Below are positions 43,991 to 58,500 of a DNA stretch of 64,000 nucleotides, piece after piece (within the stretch, counting starts at the first letter, position 1; each line of letters starts with the position of its first letter). The position numbers and the translations under genes were made by a program. Source of the stretch: Steinernema hermaphroditum. Taxonomy: Eukaryota; Nematoda; Chromadorea; Rhabditida; Steinernematidae. The notes under the pieces are model-generated. The model was not told the DNA's origin and searched no databases. It worked only from the letters and a program-made list of their open reading frames with translations. Where the stretch lies: positions 17,050,001 to 17,114,000 of the forward strand of contig CM059622.1 in NCBI GenBank assembly GCA_030435675.1, given 5' to 3'.

Positions 43991-46317
43991 TGAGCAGAGC
44001 GGAGATTTCAAAAAGTGGACGATGATCGGTGAATGATGTGGGTCTTAAGTGAATCTTTGGAAGTTGGTCTTGATCCACCGTTCACTAGATTTTGTGCACA
44101 GTTGGACGTTGGACTAGACAAAGATGTGATCTGGGTGCAGCTTTCAAAATCTGTAATAGCTCGTCTAAAGAACAGTGACGATGATCCTGAAGATGTTTGC
44201 TTTGATCTCTAGCTTGAAACGTGGTCGTATGGAACGGTGATGATGAGTTTGAGTCCGTATCAAAAAGGTTCCTATCATAGGCATTCTGGCTTAAAAGGGT
44301 AAAATCAAGGAAAAGATCGCCTTTGACGGTTCTGAGTAGATATAGAACATGGTTTCACCGCGATCATCCTGTCCATGTTTTCCCGTCGATCCATGTTTCA
44401 TACCATTCATCCATGTCCATGTCCATGTTTTATACCAAATTCAAGGAAAAGAACGATCATTGATACCCAACGAATCAAAATCGCTCATTTTTTGTTCAAA
44501 AGAGTAGACAAAGACAAAATTTGAGTCGATCAAACCTCATGTTTGATGTCAGACCGTTTTCTTCACGTCATCACGTGTCGACTATTTCCTCTAAACGCGT
44601 AAGCGGAAATGATTCACTCCAATTTTTCCTACTATTTCTCAATCATATGGCGTCGTTATTTTTCCCAAAATCGTCAAACGGATGTCGCGTGATAGGACGT
44701 ATAGGATAGGTTGCCTTCGGCGAATAGCATAATTATTTTTTTAAAAGAAAATGTGAGTGGTTAATTGAAAGTTTCGTGATTTAAAGAACGAGGTTTTCGA
44801 CGATTTGGATGGGTACGGATTTCGAGTCTGACTCGAATTCAGGTCCATTGCTGTGGGAGTCGTCAAGTCTGAGTCTAATCGGTGTCATCGACGGGCAGTC
44901 CTTGGGGACTCAATTTACTCAAGGACTCATATGTGAATCGGATTCGAGGTCCCGACTCGATTGCGATTGCTGGCGATGAACATGTTGCCCTTCGACCTGC
45001 GAGTCTACTAGACAGCATACCCTTCATTTCATTTCAGTCTTCTCTCGGGAATTCAGTCCGTCCACAGAGCCGACACTAACCCCATCCTGTGAATCCAAAA
45101 GCTGTAAAATAAACCGTTCTTCTTAAAGTCGGAGTTTGACGATCATAGTGGGTGTAACCCATCAGAGAGAGGTTGCCTTTTGACAAAAGTGATTAATGAG
45201 ATCTTTCTGGAACTAATCATTTCCTAAATAAAAATGTAAACTTCTTTTCGACGAAACGGGTTCTCGGTCGTTCTTTCGGTGGATTGAGTACAAAGGTCTA
45301 AGGTTCATCCCCATCAAATTTTGAATGAATTTGGCGACTCATTCCAGTCTCCACGTTTTACACCCCACAGAGAAAGATCCAATTATCCACTTTATACCGT
45401 ACTTTTCCATAAGCGATCGGTGAATGGGCTGGGTATCATCTGTAACGGTTCGACCTTGTGTCAATGTGTCTTTTAAAGAGTGACTTAAATGAGTGGGTTC
45501 TGGAACCAAACCGGTTTAGAACGCAAGGCAGACATATCCAAAATGGCAAGCTTTCTAATCATTTTGTAGTGTTTCTAATCTTTCTGAGCTAGCAGTAGTC
45601 TCAATCTACTACGTATTGAACCTTTGTCCAATGCGGGTCCGAAAGGTGGTCAAAGTACCTTCATCTCATGCTTGACTGTAGTGAATCCAATGAAAAAGAC
45701 GGAAATTTCCACAACACGACTTCAATGGGTGTTCGCTGATAAAATCAGCTGATTCATGGCCTTATCGATTTGAAACAGTAGCTGTTCATACATGAGATAA
45801 CACCCATTTCTTGTCCGATGCTACACTGGATAGATTCGAAAAGAGCACAGAATAATCATTTGAAGAGGAATTGCCCAAAACGATAAAATATAATATGCCA
45901 TCAAGAACATTTCAAACGACCCTTTCTAATAGCTTTTTTTGGATATGGGATGAGTGAGCATTGGTCATGACTGCTCGGGGAAGGCAAACACTGCAGTTTA
46001 TGGCTCGGGCGTGATTTCCGGAATCTGATCACTATGGACGTTGACTTCTTTTAGACACTATTATACTATAATAACATGAAACGTAATGCACTTAAGATGT
46101 GACACGTTAGTGATCAATATGACAAGCCAGATGACCCTAGCGCTCCTGACCTCCCTTCTCAAGTCTTCGATTTTGACGTTTTTGACAAAATCTTCTGTTA
46201 TTTGTAGTTTGCATTTGCAGCGCACCCACCAATGTAGCTACAACTTTGCAGATCTGCTGCTAGATTTCTACGTTTTATTCTGATTGCACGACGAAAAAAC
46301 CTTTGGATTCGATTTTC
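43991..46317. other. no gene seen
   Basis: AT-rich. A short TCCATG minisatellite lies at 44380-44435 (CCATGTCCATGTCCATG). TCGAGTC-type dispersed repeat at 44815-45000. Confidence 0.4.
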
Positions 46318-46650
46318 AAGAAGATCGTTTCCTACATTGCTATACGTACATGATGTTTTTGAGAAAAAGGGGCCGTCGGTGCAGGACCCAACCTCCATTT
46401 TTGGGTACGCTTTTGAATCGTAAAAAAATCGCTCGGGGAGTCAACGAAGGGCCCATTTTTGTTTCATTGAGGCGTATTCCTCTTAGGAAGATCGTTCTCC
46501 ACATTCGGATGCCATACACATGAAGTTTTTAATGCAAAGGGTCTATCGGTGCGGGACCCAATCCCACTTTTGAAAATCATTCAAAAGATCGCTCTGTTAG
46601 TCAAAGATTTAAGCGAGCTTTTTGTTATATTGAAGCGAGTCTTCTGTTAA
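46318..46650. repeat. tandem duplication of a unit of about 170 bp
   Basis: The two units start at about 46318 (AAGAAGATCGTTTCC) and 46486 (AGGAAGATCGTTCTCC). Both contain TCGGTGC.GGACCCAA and a downstream AAATCGCTC/AGATCGCTC word. The copies are diverged. Confidence 0.6.
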
Positions 46651-46889
46651 ATTAGTTACCTGTGTGTTCACCAGGGAGTACTGCCTTATATTCTTACTTC
46701 ATCTATATACAGCTCAATCAATTTCTATCATACATCACCCCCGAACCACGCCACCCGGTCTGACTCCGTCAGAACTGCCCTGATAACGCAATACCTCAAT
46801 CGTACTTTGCCACTTTGCTCTCCCCTCTAGTCGTACGCTTATCAGAAATCCATGAACAAAGTCTCCATCGGCTACCCCCTGGGAGAGTC

Positions 46890-47300
46890 CTCAAAAAAGG
46901 TGCGGTCGCCGCCGGCGGAGTGCGTCATTAATTACGCTGTCTTAATACATACACGATGGAAAACGAAACTTTTTGTGTACATCGATCGCCGTCCGTCTGT
47001 GTCTGGAACACACAGACTCGTCTCGGCCGGCTCGGAGGAGGGTCCTTTTTTATGGACCCTTGGGGCCACGAAAGGCTCCGCGCGTTTATCGCCCTATAAT
47101 TTGGCAACTTGCAGGCGAAATCGCGACGGGACGAACGAGCGCCGATCCATCACCGCCGCAATCACTTTCCAAATTACACGCTTCCACGTGATCGATCGGG
47201 GGTGGGGTACGGTAGCGTCGGCGCGCTTTTTTGACGCGTCCGCGGAAAAGGCCACGATTAGCCGACTTGTTTTATCCATGTCCGTTCGATGTCGTGGTGA
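46890..47300. promoter_or_regulatory. GC-rich island
   Basis: Contains CCGCCGGCGG, ATTAATTACG, a T6 tract between GCGCGC and GACGCG (47227-47232) and a TACGGTA (47208-47214). A 250-codon open frame overlaps it and continues to 47604, with no domain. Confidence 0.35.
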
Positions 47301-47596
47301 GACCCGGCACAAAGGCACATGGTTTAGTAGAGACATGGTTTTAAAAATGAAAAAAAACAAAAATAAAAAACGAACAGAAAGTACCTGGACAATGAAAAAA
47401 AGACTCTTTTCTTCAAAGGGCATCCATTCGTGCTGGGACCACCTGTCTCAGAGTGTATCCATAACAAAAAGTCAAACGAAGATGGGCAGATTAACGAATC
47501 CACCCGTTGTAGGCTCTAACTCAGAGCGACCTATGATTTTTGAACTAATCTTTGGCCTTATGAAATGGAACATCGCAAACGAAACTTCACAAAGTT

Positions 47597-47795
47597 CACA
47601 TTGATACACTGTGACCTTCGCTCTAGGTCCCACCACGATCGAACTGAGTGTAGATTTAGGTGGATCTCATTTTGAACAGACCGACTCCTTCATCCTGATA
47701 AGTGGTTGCTCTAGTACATATTTCTAACAGACCTGTAACCATGTGGTGTCTTGGTACACTGTGATCCTCGCTCTGTGTCCCACCACGATGTCGTG
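47597..47795. repeat. short duplicated segment
   Basis: GATACACTGTGACCTTCGCTCTAGGTCCCACCACGATC-like sequence occurs at about 47603-47640 and again (GGTACACTGTGATCC) at about 47754-47791. Confidence 0.55.
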
Positions 47796-47984
47796 TCTTA
47801 AGATCGCAAGAGTTTACATACCTTTTACGATGCAAGCATATCTATCACATGCCGTGTGTATGAGACTGATCATCATAGCTTCTAAGTGATGCATTCAAAG
47901 GGTCCAAACAATCGTTGTGAGACCCGGCCTCATCTATCGAGAACAAGTCATATCCCCTTCCCTATGCAATACGAAACCAGCCGT

Positions 47985-48760
47985 TTTTGCACGTGATCGA
48001 TCGATACGGTAACTCCGGCTGTGGCATGCTGGAATTGCGTTCGCCGCCGCCACCATTTTTTTGTGGGCCCTCGGAGAACGCGGCGGCGACCACCCGATTT
48101 GTTTTAGATGATTTGTTGCCGGCCGCGTCGATCGCCGTCATCGTAAAACGGTCACGTAGTCCCCCACCCGGCTGGCTGTTGCGTTTTTTGCGGCGCCTCC
48201 AGTCGGTGCTGGCCTGCGCCGCGCCAGGGCTTATCACCCCAGCCGTCTACGACGGGGCTTATCACCGACCACCCGCGTTTTTTGTTGTTGCCTTTAGGGC
48301 TGCACGGCGACGGCGGACGGTGTCGTCGAAACGCAAATCCTCTCCGTCGGACCGCTTCTTCCTCCACCGTCGAGGGGGCGAATGTTGCGACGCGGCGGCG
48401 GTGACACCCTCCACCGACGTCTGGGGGCCACACGCATTGAGCGCGGAGACGAGATAATTAAATCGCCGAGTGATGGTGGAAAAACGGCTGCGTCGAGCGG
48501 AGAAGAGGCGCGGCGGGAGAAGAGGCCGATCGGCTGAGAAGGGGCTGGCTGAGTGATGGAGGCGATTGAGGAGAAACGCGAGCGAACGACCTTTGTCAAT
48601 GCCAAACGACGGCGTTTTTTGTGGATCGCGAGAAGGTGTCGAGCGGCGATATTTCACCGGCTGATTGACGGACGCCCGCCGAGGAGAACGGCCAATTTGG
48701 GCGAAAAACGAAGAAGCGAAGGTGATTGGATTAGTGTTGCGGAGGGAATGGAGGGGTGGG
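47985..48760. promoter_or_regulatory. GC-rich island
   Basis: The longest distal island. T6 tracts with CG neighbours at 48184-48189, 48278-48283 and 48615-48620. GACCACCC words at 48088 and 48267. A 225-codon minus-strand frame here is compositional. Confidence 0.35.
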
Positions 48761-51700
48761 GGTGTGCTAAGCCATGAAAAGATTCTTGGGAAGATCATGA
48801 TGGCCTGTGGAGGCTTCCCACAAATGAATAATATATTTCTGAGCAATTTGTTGCGAATTTCCTTTGCAACAAGCACAGTCATAGTAATACGATTAGGATT
48901 TGGGCAATTCAAATTGAATCGATGGAGGCTTGTAATCAAATAAACGGTTACTATGCAGGGAACCTTCTTTTAGAACTTCTCGAACAGTGTATTTTCCCAC
49001 GATTTCGACCATATGGCAGACATGAAGATATCGTTATTTGTGGATACTTCTTCCTGCTCATAGCAAGGATCTTACGATAAATGTTAAGTTTAATTCGAAA
49101 TCCAAAAGCATATAATATTAGGGCCGACTAGTTATGTGTTCAATCTATCGAACGTATGCAGTCTACCTGGACCGATATTACTCATAGGTCCTTAATTATT
49201 GACTTGAATCAGAATAATAGCAATTCGCAAATCCCAGCTCCGACCATTGATGTGGCTGCCTTCTTCTCACCCGGATCAACCTTCTTCAACTCGTCCCGCC
49301 ATCGGTTTAAGGGCTTCCAATGGATCTCCGTGAAAGGGGTCTCCTTTTGGCGATCTTCATCTTCCATTGGTCTTCCAACCCACCGGATTTATTCAGGATG
49401 TTGAAACTTTGGCAAGTAGCAAGAAATTAAGGATTAGGCAGCTAAAACGGATCGCCATAGATGACCCATTTTTAGTCCTTTCTCATTGTTACATTTCCGC
49501 TGGGAGACCTTTACGTTGTGTTTTTCAGTGTTCGAGGTTAAGTGATCCGAGAAAAAGGCGCTATTTTTCCGAATCACCGAAGACTATGTGGTTTCAGGGA
49601 GTCTCTTAGGAATTCGTTATCCAAACAACCACATTCCTGCTTCACAACACCCTAACCCTTGACGCCAGGAATTCACTTTTTACTTCCTACAGGAAATCCA
49701 CAGCAGACTGGTTCCGAAATGCGGGAATTCTGACGCTGATAAAGAATACAAAAGTCTCCATTTTTGTCGTCGTAGCATGTAGTCTGCAAAACGAGCGGTT
49801 AACATCCGCTGCAAATCCTCAAGTCTGCACATTTTTGTGTCCGAAAAAAGTGGGAGGCACGGGAAATCGTCGCGGAGTCGTCACAAAGCGACGATCGATG
49901 AACATTGACTTTTTGCATGGGTATCGCTTCTCGATGGACTTTACTCAGTACCATTTACAGTACTGTACACTCCGCCGCTCACCAATATTGAAACATTCTC
50001 CAAATGGGTGGTCTATAGGTAAGAAAACGTAAGCCTGTTTCACATGACAAACATGACCTTATAACACAAAAAGACCATGTGACCAGTGGACCGTTGTAAA
50101 AAAAGTGGGTGGCAAGTGCATCGATTCTCTGACTATTGATAGGTATCAGATGTCGAAGCTGTCGAACATCAAATGAGTTGGACTAGAAACCGGCTCCGGC
50201 TCGGATCGAGTTGGTGAGGCTCAGTTGGCATATCTGCTTAAAATACCAGACCATTCCATCTATCAAAATTCGATCTTAATATCACCTATTTTTCGAGTTT
50301 CACTCGATCGCTTCTTTCGACCATTGCGGTACCAAGTCAGAGATGCCGACCCGGTGAAAATTCGCAGTCCGAGTCGGCTCTAACTGTGAAATACTGATCC
50401 GAGCCAAGTGAGCGACCGGCTCCGGCTCGGCTTCAGAGGATCAGTTTCGATTCTGGCTCAATCTCTGCAAGTAAAAGACCATTCCATCAACCGAAAAAGC
50501 ACAATGCTATTCGTCTATTTTTCGAATTTCTGCTCGACCTCACTCGATCGCTTCTTTGGACCTTTGCGACGCTTTCAACGCCGTCTATTCTGACATAAAT
50601 TGAATAATTTGATTGATGTTTTTGTAGATTCTGTGGTTGGTCTTTTAACGACGCTTTTATGTCGATATAAAAAGAACGTCCAAAGAGCAAAAATGATTCG
50701 ATTAGGTAATGACATTGGGCAAATGTCGGTTGGGCGCGACGAACAATCTCATAAGGTTCTATTCAAGAAAATCGTATTTATATTGTTTAATCATATTAGT
50801 CCATAATAGAGAAATAAATAACGAATCCTCACTGTGGATTTGATGGTTCATTTCTTTGAGGTGCTACGAGATTCAAGACAGTAGGGGTGAGTGGTGAGGC
50901 AGAGGCGGAATTTTGAGCAAAGTCCATCACTAGAGAACATGTCCCAGGGTATTCCAAAGAGGGAACCGTACAACAGAGGTCTGGAAAGCCATTTCCGGCA
51001 GCATCCAAGCGTGAGACCTGTCGGAAACTGAAAGAAACCAACCGGTCTCATCGGTCTGAATGGCCTTCTAGACGTCTGTCTAAATTGCCCTTTCCGGGAC
51101 ACCTAGTGCTTATTTGGACACTTTTATTTGGACAGGTATTCTTGATAGAAGTCGAAAAATCCTTTCAGAAATTCAAATTGTGAGCTCTCTTTCTTTCATC
51201 ATTCATTTTACGACCGGTCTCACATTTAGATTCTCTCAAAAATGACTTCCCAGGCTTATTTATAAACTTCTCGGCTTTGGAAAATATTTATAAACTTCTC
51301 AATAATCTGTGAGTGGATAAAGATGGATAAATTCTGCACAAATGGTCACAAACGTAAGAGATATTCCATTCCTTTTACGATCATACGCTTATCAAAATGG
51401 ATGTCTGTGAAATGTCTGTGGTTCGTCTATAGTGTAAGTCCATTCGTTAGTACCTTTACGGCATTTTTATATCTGTCCAAAAGCCATTTTGCGATGCCGC
51501 TATTTAACCACTTAGGGGTGAACATGTTGTCAAAAGCTGAATCTAGCTCTCACATAGATAATCTCCTAAACGCTATAATCTCCTTTGCTTGCCGATCAAA
51601 GACTGTCGCCACTTCCCCGTCTCCTTCCCAACCACTGCTCATCGAAAATCACCGTAACCCACTAATCGAGAACGTTCGTCATTTTTCCGACTGTGCACAG

Positions 51701-51935
51701 ACGTACAATTCGGCGCGACAAAAACAGATCTGCTGAGCGTTGCAGCTTGTGCCACCCGGAATCGTACTCTCACGCGAGCCACACGTGGCGGCGCGCCTTT
51801 GAAGCTTGTTTGGATTGCAAGGAACGAAGGTGAGTCAGCCATTGAGAGAGGAAGAAAAATTGCGAACGGAACGGTCAATGGGTGACAGGATCGGTGTGTG
51901 CGTGCCTATTGCCTTTTGGGGATCATGAAGATTGA
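48761..51935. other. no gene seen; dispersed repeats
   Basis: Short open frames only, the longest 137 codons at 51323-51736, with no domain. At 50160-50570 a unit of about 228 bp is repeated (see separate entry). Confidence 0.4.
50190..50575. repeat. diverged tandem duplication of a unit of about 228 bp
   Basis: ACCGGCTCCGGCTCGG (near 50189 and 50413), GACCATTCCATC (near 50250 and 50478) and CACTCGATCGCTTCTTT (near 50302 and 50542) recur in order. Confidence 0.55.
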
Positions 51936-51948
51936 GGGGGGGGGGGGG
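51936..51948 (+). repeat. G13 homopolymer
   Basis: Thirteen consecutive G residues; the only such run in the window. Confidence 0.9.
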
Positions 51949-54900
51949 AACTGAAGACATGGAGAGAGAAAAACAGGAATTTGCAAAAAAACGGGTTTCG
52001 AACGTGTACTTCTAGGATTGTGGTCAGATTTCGTACTGGCCTGCAGACGTTCCAGCGTCCACAGAAGGCCGTTCTTTAGGAGTTCTTTAGTGTAGCGCAC
52101 AGAAAAGATTTGTTCTGGAAATTTGGATGAAAACACCCATTTGTAGGTGATTATCTAAACAGCAATACATCAAGTGTTGATAACGCTTCTTAATGGTACA
52201 AATTCACTGGAAACCACGGTGGTTCGGGCTGGAACACGAACAGACCTACTTGTAATTCAAAATGAAACCAAACGAAAACATAAATCGCACGGCAGATCAA
52301 AATCCAAATCCAAGAGAATTACATGGCTCCGAGCAGTGATGCTGGACCCTTAATCGGCGTCACCGGCCCCGAGAGACTCAAAGTAATTGCCACAGTAAAC
52401 GAGTTTTTACATTATAGAATTGCATGATGGTTATGTAACTTCAAATCACCGACTGCTCTGGATACATGACACAGAATTGCAAATATTGCAAGAAAACACA
52501 GTGAAAAACACATTGTAAATTAGTATCCGACTTAAAAGGGCAAAATTCGTCTATCCCTGAGCGAATTTAGGGAAGGATCCGATTGAAAAATACAATTGAA
52601 AAATTGTGATCAGGTAGAGCACATCCATTTTCATCTTCATTTTTATGGATCTTTGATGAATCAGCATCTATCAAATGTCGAAATTTCAGTCATTTATACG
52701 CTGGTTATGTACTTTCGGTCACGTTAAACGTATGCTAAGATCAACGTAATGCAGATCGCAATCCAGGTCCATTAGGAGAGGTATCAGAAAGCTCTAATGG
52801 TAAATCTAGCCTTTGCGTTTGTGGGACTACAAAGAAGCTCGATTTTCGATCAGCTTTGTGGAATTAGATACGTCGATAACGGACGCTCTTGCAAATCCTT
52901 TTGCAGTAAATTTTTTGCTCCGATGTCTCAATTCTGTCCGCACACTTTCGGCTGTTCTCTCTGTTTCCAGGGAACGTCGGATCACGCTAAGAAGCACTCT
53001 CCGTTCGTCTGAGAGTTGCTAAGAGTCGTCGATAAGGAAGCAACTTGTACATCTCACTTCCTCAAAAGCGTTCGAGGGACCCACATGAATGTGCTTATCC
53101 ACTAAAAAACAAGAACTCACCGAGATCGCGACGCATCTTTCGGCGGGTCGAGACGAGAAATCCTGTGCAGACAGAAAAACTACGGCTCATTTTCCGCTTC
53201 TCCTAATCCTTTAATCGCAACGCCGTCAGCTGCTTATCACAAATAAACCTTTCCCTCCTGACAACACTCCGATTCGGCAGCCACTTCGCAACATTCCCCC
53301 GTCCCAGTCACCTTCATCGCTCACTCATCGACGGCTCGGAGGGTATCTCTATCGCCAACTGAGTTCCCGAAAGTTGTCTGGAATGGAGGGTCTCCTGTTT
53401 ATTAGACTCGCAGGTTGAAAAGGCAACATAACATGTCCATGGGCAGATCGGTGGAAAAACAAAGAACGTGGATCGAGGGGTGTATTTTTAGAGCGACGTG
53501 ATTAATGACAAGGCCAGACGAGATCAAAGCAGAGTGGTGGGTTGGGGAGCATGCCATAGCTCCGGGTGGTTTAGGAAGCCAGACTAAATGAATCAGGACA
53601 TTCTACATGTTCGCTGTGACCATACATTACAGGAAACGCATACAAATCGAGGTTGCTGACCTATACTAACCTTCAAAATGTTTTCATGGGTGAGTCATTT
53701 GAGATACTCAAAGAAGGATACTTGGCTTTTGCTCGGATTCCAATTTGCCTGCTGAGCTCCACCATCGCGCTACTTCAGTAAAGAGCTTCTTCATCGCTTC
53801 GAAGCGCGCACCTATTGATGGGATAGCAAAGAAGGAAAAACTCACTATAACCTTGGCTCTTAGGCGCTATCTACTACTATCGACCTGTCTCAAAAGTGGA
53901 TTTTGCGGCTTGCTCACCCACGAAAACATATTGACGGATTGTATGGAAAGAGTGCACTGTTTCCTGTGGTCCGTGACTCACCGATTAGACTTAAATAGCG
54001 CCTAAGAGCATGTACTGTCAATCAGTCCCAATACCAGTTCGGACCAAAGCCGTGCAAACCTTCGACTTTAAAAAACCGAGACAGAGACCAAATTACAAGT
54101 CTCTCCGAGACGAGATTCCGGACTTGAGACTAGATCTCGGATTCGATGGGTTTTTGAGCATCGAGTCCAGGCTGAATTGGATTTGGAGTATCAACCAGAG
54201 ATACCGAAGAGTCCCAAAACGAGCCCGAAGAGTCCCGAAATTCGTCGATTAGCGAATCCGGACTTTCGGACTCGATCAGTATCACGACTTCTATACTTTA
54301 TAGCTGTTTTACATTCCTTTTTCTTCGGAAAAGAATTCGTGCCGACTCGATCGCGTCAAAAGTGACCCACACCACATAGAATACGTTCCTCCTTTTGACC
54401 AAAACATCACGTGTGGCAGCCGGTTGATGTTTTTGAATGCAGTCTTATTAAGAAGTTTTCAAAAAGGATTTGGATGGATAGAAAGCGTGTACACAGTACA
54501 GGTGAAATTGTAATAATTAAATCAAAATCATCTTCTTCAAATCTCTAGCAACATATTAAATGTGATCTGCTGTTTACCATCCCTTCCAGATTACTGTCGT
54601 AGATCAGTGATAGGAACCAATGAATCGGAGATGGAACGTAAACACTTATGGGATGGAACATTACGCCTGGTCCAATTGGTCATTGGATAAGTGCACCTAG
54701 TTGTCTTATCCACAATTGGATCTTATCCACAACGACTTACCCAATTAGACTGTAGATTTAGATTACATTTTAGTTTAGATTGCTTAAGATTTAGATTAGA
54801 TTTCGTAAATTTTCGTCAGCCAGAAACACTGATACCGGTCTGAAATATGTTTCATTCTGGGTGCATTGAAGATGGGTCACTCAATTGGGACCAATGATAC

Positions 54901-55069
54901 CTGTCAATATTTCAAATTTAACCATTTTCAACACCTAACAGTCCTTAGAATAGCACCTACTGTTCGACTAAAGCTACGCGCTTTGCCATTGGTCTCCACC
55001 GACCCCACACGATCAGTGTACTTTATGTTCAAAATTGCAACAAAAACGGACCCCAGGATGACTCAACGT
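51949..55069. other. no gene seen
   Basis: Short unrelated open frames. A segment at 53770-53830 resembles 16690-16750 (CTTCTTC.TCGCTTCGAAGC). At 54060-54340 GAGACTAGATCTCGG/GACTCGATC words form a dispersed repeat. 54568-54700 is a truncated copy of the 41422 element. Confidence 0.4.
54568..54700. repeat. truncated copy of the TGTTTACCGT MITE-like element
   Basis: Starts CTGTTTACCATCC and shares CCAGATTACTGTCGTAGATCA and GGGATGGAACATTACG-like sequence with 41422-41540; the other terminus is absent. Confidence 0.5.
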
Positions 55070-55500
55070 GCTCCGCTTCTGTGCTCCCGTACCCGTTGAC
55101 GTCGACGACGAACAGTCGACGCCATGCAATCTTAATTCCAATTTGCCGAAATTAGCCGTCGGTGGACCCACCGCCGCTAATGCGGTGACCGCAAAAAAGA
55201 CCGTTTTTCGACGTCTCCAACACGACATGTGTGCACATTCGCCCGCGGCAAATACAATCAGCCGCCGGCGGCGTCGGCGTCATATGCGAGCGGGGGATAT
55301 CGCAAAAAAACGCAAATAAACAGAACCGCTTCGGGCCATGTGTGCGCGGCCGAAAGTGCGAAGTCAGGCCGGCGGTGCAGAGAAGGAGAAGCGCCTCTGA
55401 CCAGGTGTGAGAAGGAGAAGGAGATAAGGGCGACGATTATGTGCAGCGAGGGTGCATTACGCGAGCGATTTGGTTGCAGAGTGGGGAAAACGCTGCAAAA
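55070..55500. promoter_or_regulatory. GC-rich island
   Basis: GCCGCCGGCGGCGTCGG at 55261-55277. A6-7 tracts with flanking CG at 55193-55198 and 55304-55310. No coding signal. Confidence 0.3.
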
Positions 55501-58500
55501 GGCGTAAACAAATTTCGAAATGTTTAAGGGTGTTTAAGGACGAAAGCACAAACATGAAATGAGTGTATACAGTGGGTGGAATGGACAAGAAGCTGGGGAC
55601 TTTCTGCGGACAATCGAACTGAACGGTCATGTTCCAAAAGTTGAACATTATCTTATCAGTTAAATGTTGAACTTCAACGAGGACATGCAGGATCCACAAG
55701 AAAGGTGACCTCCAGAGATAGGCCGTGTATCTTTATCAGCCTTTCAACCGATTGGCCAGCCGATTATGCTGATCCATCAACCGGATCGGTTGAACGGCTA
55801 GCCGATCCAATCCGTTTATTGGTTTTAGAGATCAAAAGTGCCCATCTCTGCTCACCTCGAACTCAGCACCACTCATTTCTCTACAATAAATGTATTCCAC
55901 ATTGCAATACCATGCAGGAACAGAATGTCGTTTTCAGTCTCCGAAATTTCCCCATTCAACGCCGATGCACACTTAAAAGCTCCCGGTAGATTGATGCGTG
56001 TGGTCGCAGGAACACTTGATCTGAACTGTTTCCACGATGCTCTGTTCCTTATTGGTTTTTTTAGTGTAAATTATGTCGTGCGATCTATCAATTTCATGCC
56101 CAAGAGATCACTGACAAAATATGGAAAGCAATGGGCTTCTTAATCGGGAACAAACAAATGCGAATGTCCTAAGAATCCGGGAGTAAGAGAAGGAAATGGT
56201 TCGCAACTCCGAGCAATGACCATGTCTGCTTTTGAATGGTTTCCAATCTCCAGAATGACTGTAACTTGTTGATACTTCCAATCCCCAAAGAGAAATGAAG
56301 CTTAATGAATAGAAAGGTAAAAATTTCTTTGATATAGCTTCCTTGGAACTATAAACGGATCAGTTGCATGCCAGTTGTGTCACGTGATCTATCGAAAGTA
56401 ATCCGCTTCTTAGAACAGACAAATGTCTTGTCGCGAATGTCTTAAATGTCCGGAGAAAAATAAGATGTCTAAAACCTCCATCTTGAAGAGTTTGCCCTTC
56501 TTCCAACCATCATCGAAATGACTGAATGATAGATACAAAAGACGGCGCAAGCCCTCGATTCAAGAGTATAAATAAACTCGGTAAACTCGACAAAATACGG
56601 CTATTCCCCAGTCAATGCCGCTGGCTCATGTAATCATCAAGGATTTAGGTCCAGTGGGAGGTAGAATGATTGTATATTTTTGCAACAATTCAGATTACAA
56701 TGCTTGGATTTCGGGTCGAATGATCTTATTCTGTTGCTGGCTAATAGCTCTTGGTCGACAGAATCCGGACCAAAAGAGAACAACACAAAGCACACGACCC
56801 AAGCGATAACACTTCTGTCGTAAACAAATTTCGAAAGCACTTATCAAGAGAACTTGTAAACAGGAAAACAAAGAGGAACGCAACACGAAGACGGCACCAA
56901 CGCCACACATATAAACAGCATCATGACAGGTTTCCTGTCTTGGGGGTTTTCCGAAAAGGTTAAAAAGAAACTTCTATGATCGTATAAATGCAATGTTCAC
57001 GTCACTGGCCATCCCTTAGAGTCTTATTTTAACCGTTCTTTTGTAGGGCAAAGATTGCCTCGTCTCTCAAAGCGACAGACGCCGTCTACAGAAATAAACC
57101 AGTGCACTAAAAATAAATGGATCTGCGAAAAACAGGAAGACCCTCACGCGGAAAGAAGGAAGCACTTATGGAGCGCCGGTCTGGCCTATCGCGTAATGTG
57201 TGGTAACGCTTTTTTTAGTGCAAAAGATGGTGTGAGATTTATTTCAGGCTCCAGTGATAATGAGTACGTAAACTATGAGGGATCAAACATCCTCAAAATT
57301 GTATATTCCTTCAATGACTGGCTTGAGTACTTGAGGTACCAAACGAATGAACAACCTAAACCACACTTTGAGTTTTGGAACAAGAGATGACCTGTCCGCA
57401 AAACTCAACTTGATGTGGAGTAAGGAATCACCCTGTACCGGAACCGGGTCCTTTTTATAATGTGGAGAACCTAAAGGGAAGCTGGGAAGAGGGCAATATT
57501 CAGGTCTCCAGGTGAGGGCTCGAAGCATGCCCTACGTACTGTTTGAAGACTTCACCACTTTGGTCATGACTCTCTTCTTTAACAAAGCCGTACACTTCAC
57601 TATTTGTCCGTTTAATTTCAGCTTCAACCGTCTCTGGCTAATCTTTCTTCATTGTATTTGGGGAGATGATACGTTTTAGAACGGAACCATCGTCTATGAT
57701 ATCCGTCAGGTGAAGTACAAAGATCAAGTAAATCTTCACCATCTGTTTTTGCATCGTCATCGGCATAGCGCCTGCGTCACTCATTCCCCATTCCGGTAGA
57801 CTCGCTTCCTTTCTTGTCTATCCTAAATTAACATTCACTCCTCTATTTTTGACGCAGAACATCTCCTTCGCTCTATTTCCGTCGACGACGAACGTCACAG
57901 ACCACCGTCGTCTTAATACGCGCCAAATCTGACTCTAATTTTGTCGTTTTGTCGTTTGCTTCGTCACACCAAAACCGACACTTTTAAAGGGGCAATTTTG
58001 TGACAAGTTGTGGAAAGAAGCATAAACGATATAAACAATATCGTAGACGCAAATCAAATAAACGCCGATGGAGGGTTCGTTCGATACATTGATCTACAGC
58101 CTCTCTTCGTGGTGTTTGTTTTCAAGGTCGGCAGCTCCTCTTCATCGAACTGAGGTGTTCGGTGACCAATTTCATGTGTCCAATGGTAGATCTTTCAAAT
58201 CTAGGGGACATCGAAAATGTGGAAAACAGATTTCAGTGGAAGCTCAGACGACAAAACACAGCTGGCGAAATGAGGGAACCATCCTCGGTTTGGCTGGCGG
58301 TGCGGACTTCGAGTCTTTAGCAGCTTGAGTGGATGGCGCGGGTGAAGCCAAGCTGTGGTGGCGACCTTCTTGGCGAGACGGTGGAACTAGGGCTCCCTGG
58401 TGTTTCAGGCCTTCGGGTAGACAGGGTCATAAAGTACAGTACCATATCGTGGTCGCCTGGTGTTTTTCTGGCCTTGGACCGGCAGCAGAGTCGAGTAGGA

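Noticed and set aside
46852..47604. 250-codon plus-strand open frame
   Set aside because: Half of it lies in a GC island where stops are rare; no recognisable protein features.
48262..48939. 225-codon minus-strand open frame
   Set aside because: Compositional; several overlapping frames are open on both strands here.
50036..50043. CTGTTTCA, the core of the nematode type 1 piRNA upstream motif
   Set aside because: A single occurrence with no cluster and no spaced T start; consistent with chance.
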